Source: Planctomycetota bacterium
GTDB taxonomy: Bacteria; Planctomycetota; Planctomycetia; Pirellulales; UBA1268
Length of the DNA: 6,039 bases
NCBI GenBank assembly: GCA_003669255.1
Contig: QWPO01000210.1
Span: 1 to 6,039 of the forward strand
Direction: 5' to 3'
Both the position numbers and the translations under genes were made by a program. Below are positions 1 through 5,213 of the stretch, in pieces. Numbering within the stretch: position 1 is the stretch's first letter; every line of letters begins with the position of its first letter. Under the pieces are notes generated by a model. It was not told the DNA's origin. It ran no database searches and saw only the letters and a program-made list of their open reading frames with translations.

Positions 1-728
1 ACGCGGGCCCCGAGGGCCTTCATCGAGTGGGCCGAGCCCTTGCCGACGTCGCCGTAGCCAGCCACCACCACCACCTTGCCAGCCACCATCACGTCGGTGG
101 CCCGCTTGATGCCGTCGGCGAGGCTCTCGCGGCAGCCGTAGAGGTTGTCGAACTTGCGCTTGGTGCACGAGTCGTTGACGTTGATCGCCGGGAGCTTCAA
201 CTCGCCGCTCTCGTGCATCTGGTAGAGCCGGTGCACGCCTGTGGTCGTCTCCTCGGAGAGGCCACGGATGCCGCCGATCAGCTCCGGATACTTGTTGTGC
301 ACCATGGCGGTGAGGTCGCCACCGTCGTCGAGGATCATGTTGAGCGGCTCCCCGTCCGGGAAGAAGAGCGTCTGCTCGATGCACCAGTCGAACTCCTCGT
401 TGGTCATGCCCTTCCAGGCGTAGACCGGGAAGCCGGCCTTGGCGATCGCCGCGGCAGCGTGGTCCTGGGTCGAGAAGATGTTGCAGCTGCTCCAGGTGAC
501 CTCGGCGCCGAGTTCCTTGAGGGTCTCGATCAGCACGGCCGTCTGGATCGTCATGTGAAGGCAGCCGGCGATGCGGGCGCCAGCGAGCGGCTTCGAACGG
601 CCGTACTTCTCGCGGAGGGCCATGAGGCCAGGCATCTCGTTCTCGGCGAGCATGATCTCCTTGCGGCCCCACTCGGCGAGAGCGAGATCGGCGACCTTAT
701 ACGGCAGGCGGGTTTCGACGTGGGCCAC
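1..728 (-). CDS. ahcY: S-adenosylhomocysteine hydrolase (adenosylhomocysteinase), 3' end missing
   Basis: This NAD-dependent cytosolic enzyme reversibly cleaves S-adenosylhomocysteine to adenosine and homocysteine, removing the product inhibitor of methyltransferases. I read 242 codons from a GTG at 728; the family is about 430-480 residues, so the rest of the NAD domain and the C-terminus lie beyond position 1. The start has an AGGAGG five bases upstream. Family signatures in order: GCLHMTIQTA (55-64, substrate His58), SSCNIFSTQDHAAAA (80-94), DDGGDLT (134-140), EETTTGV (159-165, Glu160), NVNDSCTKRKFDN (183-195, with Lys190, Asp194 and Asn195), YGCRESL (197-203) and the Rossmann loop GYGDVGKG (224-231). 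The usual SVTKSKFDN reads SCTKRKFDN here, but the residues I know as catalytic are kept. It lies 97 nt downstream of trpF on the same strand, so shared transcription is possible. The identification is essentially certain; the only open point is the part outside the window. Confidence 0.97.
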   Translation of the reverse strand, partial: MAHVETRLPYKVADLALAEWGRKEIMLAENEMPGLMALREKYGRSKPLAGARIAGCLHMTIQTAVLIETLKELGAEVTWSSCNIFSTQDHAAAAIAKAGFPVYAWKGMTNEEFDWCIEQTLFFPDGEPLNMILDDGGDLTAMVHNKYPELIGGIRGLSEETTTGVHRLYQMHESGELKLPAINVNDSCTKRKFDNLYGCRESLADGIKRATDVMVAGKVVVVAGYGDVGKGSAHSMKALGAR

Positions 729-733
729 AGGCA

Positions 734-739
734 CCTCCT
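734..739 (-). promoter_or_regulatory. Shine-Dalgarno site fixing the ahcY start
   Basis: A perfect AGGAGG on the minus strand is followed by five bases and then GTG at 728. Another in-frame GTG (734-732) overlaps this site and so cannot use it, which is why 728 is preferred as the initiator. Confidence 0.75.
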
Positions 740-766
740 AGGCGGAAAAGCGAGAACGGGCAGGGG

Positions 767-782
767 GGAGCAGAACTGCTCC
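767..782. repeat. 7-bp inverted repeat in the trpF-ahcY gap
   Basis: The arms GGAGCAG and CTGCTCC are separated by two bases, in the middle of the 97-nt trpF-ahcY gap, 38 nt before the ahcY start. On the minus strand it is followed by a run of C rather than T, so it is a poor intrinsic terminator for trpF. It could be an operator or an mRNA leader hairpin. I do not recognise a known regulator site, and a chance origin is possible. Confidence 0.35.
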
Positions 783-825
783 GGCGATACCCGATGATAG
801 CCGTCCCAACGTGATCGAAAAGGGC

Positions 826-1539
826 TCAGGTGCCCTTCGCGGCCAAGGCCTCACGGGCAGCCGCGCAGAAGGCCTCAACCTTGGCCTGGTCCTTGCGGCC
901 CGGGGCCGACTCCACCCCACTGGCCGTATCGACGGCAACCGCCCTGCTGGCAGCCACGGCCTCGGCCACATTGCTGGGGGTCAGTCCGCCAGCCACCGCC
1001 ATCGGGATGCCGAGGTCGCCCGCTGCGGCAAACCGCGACCAGTCGATCGTCGCCCCCGTGCCACCAAGCTGGCCCGCCGCCGTGGCCGCTGTGACAGCAG
1101 CATCCACCACCGCCATCGATGGTGAGTGCCCGAGCGCCGCCGCCGCGGCCATCCACGACCGCGCCGCCCCGAGGCCATCGGGCTCGAGTCGCACCGCCCG
1201 GATCACGGTCAACGGCGCGAGGTCGCTACACACCTCGGGCAGATCGACGACTCCATCTCCAGAGAGGTGGCCGTGTAGTTGAACGGCGTCGAGGCCCACT
1301 TCGGCGACCATCCGCTTCACGTCGGCGGCCGGCATGCCAGCAAACACTCCCACCACGAGCACGTCGTCCGGGATCGCGGCGACCACTTCCCGTGCGGCGG
1401 CGCTCGACAAGCACCGCGGCGAGCCCGGCACGAAGTTGAGGCCGATCGCATCGGCTCCCGCGGCGGCCACCATCCGCGCGTCGTCGGCCGACGTCACGCC
1501 GCAGATCTTCACGTGAAACACTGGCTCGCGCGGCGGCAT
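826..1539 (-). CDS. trpF: Phosphoribosylanthranilate isomerase
   Basis: This cytosolic TIM-barrel enzyme catalyses the Amadori rearrangement of N-(5-phosphoribosyl)anthranilate to CdRP, the third step of tryptophan synthesis. The frame is open further upstream, but homology starts at VKICG; the ATG at 1539 has GAGGAG nine bases upstream and gives 237 residues, slightly longer than the usual 200-230. Signatures: KICG (11-14, with general base Cys13), GADAIGLNFVPGSPR (28-42), VGVFAG (63-68), LDAVQLHG (83-90), VVDA (144-147, general acid Asp146), GGTGATIDW (159-167), PMAVAGGLTPSNV (179-191) and VDTASGVESAPGRKD (203-217). Both catalytic residues and the phosphate-binding loops are present, so it should be active. 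No other trp gene is in the window; the gene stands alone or is co-transcribed with ahcY downstream. The stop is TGA at 826-828. The long upstream extension of the open frame lies antisense to the ATPase gene and is a GC-driven artefact. Confidence 0.96.
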   Translation of the reverse strand: MPPREPVFHVKICGVTSADDARMVAAAGADAIGLNFVPGSPRCLSSAAAREVVAAIPDDVLVVGVFAGMPAADVKRMVAEVGLDAVQLHGHLSGDGVVDLPEVCSDLAPLTVIRAVRLEPDGLGAARSWMAAAAALGHSPSMAVVDAAVTAATAAGQLGGTGATIDWSRFAAAGDLGIPMAVAGGLTPSNVAEAVAASRAVAVDTASGVESAPGRKDQAKVEAFCAAAREALAAKGT

Positions 1540-1548
1540 CGGTCGTCG

Positions 1549-1554
1549 CTCCTC
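1549..1554 (-). promoter_or_regulatory. Shine-Dalgarno site of trpF
   Basis: GAGGAG on the minus strand is nine bases before the ATG at 1539. It decides the start within an open frame that continues another 124 codons upstream without homology. Confidence 0.55.
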
Positions 1555-1663
1555 ATCGTCACAGCCGTCGCCACCGACAGCCGGCGCGCCAGTTTCGCGA
1601 CCGGAAAAGTCTACGGGCCGACCGGCTGGTGGAGGAAGCCATGCCCGCTGGACGAAATCACTC

Positions 1664-1683
1664 CGGGTGCGGGCCCGCGCCCG
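1664..1683. repeat. 20-nt near-perfect palindrome in the trpF/ATPase divergent region
   Basis: Ten-base arms CGGGTGCGGG and CCCGCGCCCG abut and pair everywhere except one T/G pair; the core GCGGGCCCGC is a perfect 10-nt palindrome. It sits 30 nt before the ATPase ATG and about 125 nt before the trpF ATG, in the 174-bp divergent region, a natural place for an operator. The same region shows no convincing -35/-10 pair on either strand. GC-rich palindromes arise easily at this base composition, so function is unproven. Confidence 0.35.
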
Positions 1684-1713
1684 CCGTTCGATTCCTCGGG
1701 AACCATTCCGGCG

Positions 1714-3099
1714 ATGCACATTCCCAGCCGGCATCCGTCGAGCCGACCGTTCATGGCCGCGCCACGGACGCAGTTCTACCATCCCGCGCAGCAGATCGAT
1801 GCGGCGATCAAGTCGGTCGAGCGGTGCATCCGGCGCGGCGAGGGAATGGGGCTGGTGGTGGGGCCGCCGGGCACGGGCAAGTCGCTCCTGCTCTCGATGG
1901 TGGCCGAGCATGTCCGCGACGACTTCGACGTGGCCCTCCTTTCGGGTGCGAGCATCTGCACCCGCCGTGCCCTCTGGCAGTCGATCATGGCGGCGATCGG
2001 CGAGCCCTTCCGCGGCATCGACGAGGGCGAGCTCCGCATGGCGATCGTGGAACGCATCCGCGGCCTGGCGGCGACCGGCTCGGGGCTCGTGATCCTTGTT
2101 GACGAAGCGGCCACGCTGCCCACGCGGCTCATCGAGGAGCTGCGACTACTGACCAACGTCCCCACGCCGATGCCGGCGGTGCACATCGTCTTGGCGGGAG
2201 GCCTGCGGCTGGAGGAGATGCTCGCCGGGCCACGGATGGAGAGCCTCGCCCAGCGGATCGCCGTCCGCGGCTATCTCGAGCCGCTCGATCACGCCGAGAC
2301 GATGGCCTACCTCCGCGCCCAGACGAAGGCCGCGGGCCTCGACTGGCAGAAGCTCTTCGCCGCGGGCAGCGACGACGCCGTCTTCAAGGCCACTGACGGC
2401 GTGCCTCGGCTGATCAACCAGGTGTGCGACCAGGCACTCGTGCTCGTGGCGGAGTGCAACCGGCCCGTCACGCCGGCCGACATCGCCACCGCGTGGCGGG
2501 AGATCCAGCGGCTACCGCCGCCGTCGGGCCTCGAGCCCCGGCCAGAGTCGCCGCGGTTGCCCCCCGCCGAAGCCGTCGATGATGCCGCGCCCATGGCGTT
2601 TGAGTTTGGTGACGACGGCATGGAGATGATCGAGTTTGGCGCCGGCGACGAGGGAGTGGCGACACTCGACTCCGTGCCGACAGCCCACGACCCTTGGAGT
2701 GGGCCAGACGTTGAGGTCGTGGCCGATCACGGCGACGATCCGTTTGCGTCGCTCTTTCACGACGATCCCTCGACTGGCAAAGAATGGTCTGTCGCCGGTC
2801 CCGACGACTTCAGCGCGCGGCCACACGTCCAGAGTCGCGAAGGCCATGCCCTTGGCCGGCTGCTGGCCAGCCTGACGAGCCCTGATGAACCGGCGGCCCC
2901 GGTGCCGCCCGCGGCGGCCGCGCCCTCCGCGCCAACGCCCCCCAGCCGCGACACGCGCGAGCACGATGATGACGCCGACATGGTGCTGATTGTGGACGAT
3001 GGCGACGATCTGGAACCGGTCGCCGGTCGTGTCGCTGCCGTCAGGCCCGACGACTACCGGAGCCTGTTTACGCGGCTTCGCCGGGGAGACCGCCGCTAG
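1714..3099 (+). CDS. ExeA/GspA-type AAA ATPase with acidic disordered C-terminal tail
   Basis: The 461-residue product combines a P-loop ATPase of the ExeA/GspA (AAA_22-like) kind with a long tail. Family members power type II secretion assembly or other envelope and DNA-linked tasks; the substrate here cannot be told. Visible: a PF..P.TQFY.P lead-in (12-24) typical of the N-terminus; Walker A GPPGTGKS (50-57); Walker B VILVDEA (126-132); sensor-1-like HIVLAGG (157-163); LAQRIAVRGYLEPLDHAETMAYL (178-200); and TDGVPRLINQVCDQAL (227-242), the family's C-lobe signature. Residues from about 268 to 461 are rich in Pro, Ala and Asp, with no recognisable fold, no transmembrane helix and no peptidoglycan-binding domain. 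The ATG at 1714 keeps the PF lead-in; it has only a weak purine stretch upstream, and ATG 1753 is the alternative. The open frame reaches back to 1279, but that part is antisense to trpF. The desaturase gene follows 30 nt later on the same strand. Confidence 0.88.
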   Translation: MHIPSRHPSSRPFMAAPRTQFYHPAQQIDAAIKSVERCIRRGEGMGLVVGPPGTGKSLLLSMVAEHVRDDFDVALLSGASICTRRALWQSIMAAIGEPFRGIDEGELRMAIVERIRGLAATGSGLVILVDEAATLPTRLIEELRLLTNVPTPMPAVHIVLAGGLRLEEMLAGPRMESLAQRIAVRGYLEPLDHAETMAYLRAQTKAAGLDWQKLFAAGSDDAVFKATDGVPRLINQVCDQALVLVAECNRPVTPADIATAWREIQRLPPPSGLEPRPESPRLPPAEAVDDAAPMAFEFGDDGMEMIEFGAGDEGVATLDSVPTAHDPWSGPDVEVVADHGDDPFASLFHDDPSTGKEWSVAGPDDFSARPHVQSREGHALGRLLASLTSPDEPAAPVPPAAAAPSAPTPPSRDTREHDDDADMVLIVDDGDDLEPVAGRVAAVRPDDYRSLFTRLRRGDRR

Positions 3100-3129
3100 C
3101 ATCCGCAACGGGAACCACGTCAATGGGGC

Positions 3130-4134
3130 GTGGCAGCGCGTCTCGATTGCGTAACATGGCAGTGCGACGAGAATGATTCACTGATCGCACGGACGGAACC
3201 TCAAGCGCAAAGGCTTCCCTTGGCATCCACATCTGCACCGAGCGTGGCCGTTCGACACGGCATCCACTGGGAATACCTGATCCCGATCACCACGGTGCAC
3301 ATGCTCGCATGCCTCGCGCTGCTGCCGGGCTACTTCAGCTGGCCGGGCGTGGCGCTGGCCGTGATTGGCACCGGTGTGTTCGGCACGCTGGGGATCAACC
3401 TCTGCTACCACCGGCTCTTGGCGCACCGGAGCCTGAAAGTTCCGCGGTGGCTCGAGCGGACGCTGGCGACCCTGGCGCTGTGTTCCCTGGAAGACACGCC
3501 CTCTCGCTGGGTTGCCAACCACCGGTTGCATCACGTCCACTCCGACGACGACGAGGATCCGCACTCGCCCCGCAACGGCGTGGCGTGGTCGCACGTCGGC
3601 TGGCTCTTCCGCCGCGCCCCCGAACGGAAGACCTTGGCATTTTTCGACCGGTATGCCCGCGACATCCTCACCGACAAGTACTACCGCTACCTCGAGCGGC
3701 ATCCGATGGCGATCCTCTGGATCTATGCCACGCAGGCGGTGATCTTCTGGACCGTGGGCCTGCTCGTGGGTCGTTGGATCGGCGGCGATTGGCAGGCCGG
3801 GCAAACGTGTGCCGCGCGCACGCTGGTGTGGGGCGTGTTCGTCCGCACCGTACTCGTGTGGCACATCACGTGGAGCGTCAACTCGCTGACCCACGTGTTC
3901 GGCTATCGCACGTATGCCACGGGTGAAGACAGCCGCAACAACTGGCTGGTGGCGATCCTTGCCATGGGCGAGGGCTGGCACAACAACCACCACCACGATC
4001 CGGCCAGCGCCTCGGTGCAGCACAAGTGGTGGGAGATCGACATGACGTATTACGCGATCCTGCTGCTCAAGTCGCTGGGGCTGGCCACTGACGTGATCGC
4101 CCCGCGGCACATCCGCCAACGCCGCGCGTCGTAA
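3130..4134 (+). CDS. Membrane fatty-acid (acyl-CoA type, delta-9-like) desaturase; start uncertain
   Basis: This di-iron integral membrane desaturase is predicted to insert a cis double bond into acyl chains, with electrons from a separate donor, adjusting membrane fluidity. Longest frame is 334 residues. All three His boxes are present: HRLLAH (94-99), HRLHHVHSDDDEDPHSP (131-147) and HNNHH (283-287, within GEGWHNNHHHDP), plus the NSLTH (251-255) and FGYRTY (257-262) signatures of the acyl-CoA class. Hydrophobic segments lie near 49-68, 72-92, 192-214 and 230-250. Regiospecificity cannot be read from sequence. The start is doubtful: GTG 3130 gives the longest frame, but the first 38 codons have about 53% G/C at third positions against about 89% in the next 38, and that stretch has no family similarity. 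GTG 3244 or TTG 3220 (AAAGG six bases before) may be the true initiator. Its nearest same-strand neighbour is the ATPase; no ferredoxin or reductase gene is nearby. The function class is secure. Confidence 0.93.
   Translation: MAARLDCVTWQCDENDSLIARTEPQAQRLPLASTSAPSVAVRHGIHWEYLIPITTVHMLACLALLPGYFSWPGVALAVIGTGVFGTLGINLCYHRLLAHRSLKVPRWLERTLATLALCSLEDTPSRWVANHRLHHVHSDDDEDPHSPRNGVAWSHVGWLFRRAPERKTLAFFDRYARDILTDKYYRYLERHPMAILWIYATQAVIFWTVGLLVGRWIGGDWQAGQTCAARTLVWGVFVRTVLVWHITWSVNSLTHVFGYRTYATGEDSRNNWLVAILAMGEGWHNNHHHDPASASVQHKWWEIDMTYYAILLLKSLGLATDVIAPRHIRQRRAS
3147..3174 (+). promoter_or_regulatory. Possible sigma70-like promoter for the desaturase
   Basis: TTGCGT (3147-3152) and GAGAAT (3169-3174) are spaced by 16 bases, with 3/6 and 4/6 matches to the consensus. 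It lies inside the longest reading frame, in the stretch whose codon use looks non-coding. It would therefore fit initiation at 3220 or 3244. Matches of this quality are common by chance. Confidence 0.25.
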
Positions 4135-4181
4135 GCGACGGTCGCGTAGGCGTCACGGCGGTTCGATCGCATCGCATGTCT

Positions 4182-4268
4182 AAGCCGACCGGCCGTAAGG
4201 CCGCGGGCGAACCACGCTGGACGCCGTATCTGTTGACAGTTCTCCCCACGCCTCACGGCGTTGGGCTT
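4182..4268 (+). repeat. REPIN-like repeat, copy A (87 bp)
   Basis: An 87-bp element bounded by AAGCC and GGCTT, 47 nt after the desaturase stop. It is an inverted copy of 5077-5163, with 79 of 87 positions identical in my hand alignment. Left unit: GGCC-GTAA-GGCC hairpin (4191-4202). Right unit: ACGCC-TCAC-GGCGT hairpin (4248-4261), which on the other strand has a GTGA loop. The inner arm present in copy B carries two mispairs here, so this copy looks partly decayed. On the plus strand it ends with a hairpin followed by GGGCTTAT and may help terminate the desaturase transcript. No open frame and no flanking duplication is visible. Confidence 0.8.
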
Positions 4269-4323
4269 ATACAAACGGCTGTGCTCAGTTCGCGTCACGG
4301 CCACCGGCCGGCGCAACGAACAG

Positions 4324-4351
4324 CCCCGGCCTGGATTGCTCCGGGCCGGGG
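4324..4351. terminator. Strong 12-bp hairpin, probable terminator of the Cys-rich gene
   Basis: Arms CCCCGGCCTGGA and TCCGGGCCGGGG pair over 12 positions (one T-G wobble) around a TTGC loop. It begins 41 nt beyond the Cys-rich gene's stop and lies between two convergent genes. On the minus strand it is followed by CTGTTCGTT, a weak T-rich tract; on the plus strand no T-run follows. It could act as a terminator in one direction or as a 3'-end stabiliser. Confidence 0.6.
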
Positions 4352-4392
4352 CCTCGCATGGACGGAATCGTGATGCTCAGGCCGGGAGCGGC

Positions 4393-4905
4393 TCAGAAGC
4401 CTTCGTAGATCACCAGGATGTCGCCGCACTTCTGGAAGCGGATCACGACCGAGCAGCCGCAGCCGTAGTCGTATCGCACCTGGCCGCAGCCGAAGAGCGT
4501 GCACCGCGAAGCCTCGCAGGGGCAGCCCTGGCAGCAGGCCGGCAGGCACACCGGCACCGCCACGGTCTGGCAGGTCTCGGGGCTCGTCGGGGTGAGCACG
4601 GTCTGATACGTCGGCTCTTCGCAGCAGCCCTTGTTGCAGTGGTGGTGCTTGCAGGCGTGCTTGTGGCGATACTTGATGCAGGGGTTGGTCGGGCAGACCG
4701 TTTCGGCGCCGCAGCCGGGCTCGAACCCGCACGACGGCTCCATGACACAGGCGGGCTCGAAGGCCGAGCAGCCGGGCTCAACCGCGACACAGCCGGGTTC
4801 GGCCTGACGGTGATGACGCCAGCCGGCTTCGGCAAACGTGGCGGCAAACAGCACGACGGCCGTGGCGAAGAGCGAACAGAAAAGAACAGGCTTCATGCGA
4901 ATCAT
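4393..4905 (-). CDS. Secreted cysteine-rich protein with EPGC repeats (unknown function)
   Basis: I do not recognise a named family. The 170-residue product begins with a clear signal peptide: MIRMK, a hydrophobic core (about 7-22), then AEA before Gly28, a type I cleavage pattern. The mature part has 22 cysteines in about 143 residues. Residues 36-65 hold five tandem EP-x-C units (EPGC 36, EPGC 43, EPAC 50, EPSC 56, EPGC 62) spaced six or seven apart. Residues 79-95 form a His/Cys/basic cluster (HKHACKHHHCNKGCC). Paired CC and C-x-C motifs follow (124-130, 149-151), and the tail is hydrophobic (SVVIRFQKCGDILVIYEGF). Disulphide crosslinking in the envelope or metal binding are plausible roles, not shown. 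The ATG at 4905 has GGAAG eight bases upstream; the ATG three codons later has none. It is monocistronic, between two inverted repeats, with a hairpin after its stop. Cys-rich exported proteins are known in planctomycetes, but I cannot tie this one to a described family. Confidence 0.85.
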   Translation of the reverse strand: MIRMKPVLFCSLFATAVVLFAATFAEAGWRHHRQAEPGCVAVEPGCSAFEPACVMEPSCGFEPGCGAETVCPTNPCIKYRHKHACKHHHCNKGCCEEPTYQTVLTPTSPETCQTVAVPVCLPACCQGCPCEASRCTLFGCGQVRYDYGCGCSVVIRFQKCGDILVIYEGF

Positions 4906-5076
4906 GGTGAGAACTTCCGTGGCAGAGACTGGGGACCGCCAAATCCTTCGAGTGGCGGTGGAGCCGGGATGCAAGCCACGGCTCCGCTCAACTCTGGCAC
5001 ACCCCCCGGGCGAGTCAAAAATTTGCCCCGTGACGATCCGTTTTATACGGAACAACCGGCGCAACCTGACCCGTAA
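4906..5076 (-). other. Upstream region of the Cys-rich gene
   Basis: These 171 bases lie between the Cys-rich gene start and repeat copy B and hold no gene. GGAAG (4914-4918) is its ribosome-binding site. An AT-rich patch contains TTGACT on the minus strand (5013-5018), a fair -35, but no good -10 lies 16-18 bases on. A second patch has TATAAA on the minus strand within a 5-bp hairpin (TCCGT-TTTAT-ACGGA, 5037-5051), with no good -35. The promoter is probably here, but I cannot place it. Confidence 0.35.
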
Positions 5077-5163
5077 AAGCCCAACGCCGTAAGGCGTGGG
5101 GCGAACCGCCACAAGATGCGGCGTCCAGCGTGGTTCGCCCGCGGCCTCACGGCCGGTCGGCTT
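5077..5163 (-). repeat. REPIN-like repeat, copy B (87 bp), best preserved
   Basis: This is the inverted partner of 4182-4268. It is closed by AAGCC (5077-5081) and GGCTT (5159-5163). Within it are a CGCC-GTAA-GGCG hairpin at the left, a 9-bp arm pair GGGCGAACC (5099-5107) with GGTTCGCCC (5132-5140), and a GGCC hairpin at the right (GTGA loop on the minus strand). The two ends, each read inward for 31-32 bases, are homologous to each other: both read AAGCC, then a hairpin with a GTRA loop, then GGGCGAACC. That is the architecture of a REP doublet (REPIN). Confidence 0.82.
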
Positions 5164-5173
5164 GCACCATCTT

Positions 5174-5205
5174 CCGTAAAAGCCCAACGCCGTGAGGCGT
5201 GGGGA
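5174..5205 (-). terminator. Single REP-like unit (copy C), probable carA terminator
   Basis: This half element matches the left end of copy B over 31 bases (5071-5101 against 5174-5204) with one difference, in the tetraloop (GTAA versus GTGA). On the minus strand it begins nine bases after the carA stop and forms a hairpin CCCACGCC-TCAC-GGCGTTGGG (one mismatch) followed directly by CTTTT. That is the form of an intrinsic terminator. The partner half is absent. Confidence 0.65.
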
Positions 5206-5213
5206 CTCCGTCG

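Noticed and set aside
27..797. Long plus-strand frame opposite ahcY
   Set aside because: It is antisense to a clear ahcY coding sequence, is His/Val/Ala/Arg-rich without any motif, and arises from the GC-rich third positions of the true gene.
729..825. SAH riboswitch upstream of ahcY
   Set aside because: The 97-nt gap lacks the conserved core and pseudoknot arrangement I know for this riboswitch; only a simple 7-bp inverted repeat is present.
1540..1911. N-terminal extension of the trpF frame
   Set aside because: The 124 extra codons have no homology, run antisense into the ATPase gene, and the ATG at 1539 has its own ribosome-binding site.
4141..4160. Additional decayed REP-like fragment (GGCGTCACGGCGG), and a similar one near 4290-4312
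   Set aside because: Short resemblance to the repeat's hairpin only; no AAGCC end, no intact stem, and similarity is within chance for this base composition.
4990..5018. TTGACT-based promoter for the Cys-rich gene
   Set aside because: The -35 is good, but the hexamer 17 bases on (AGAGTT) matches the -10 consensus at only one position; a promoter is expected here but not demonstrable.
4182..5163. Composite transposon
   Set aside because: No transposase gene lies between or beside the repeats, and I see no target-site duplication at either copy.
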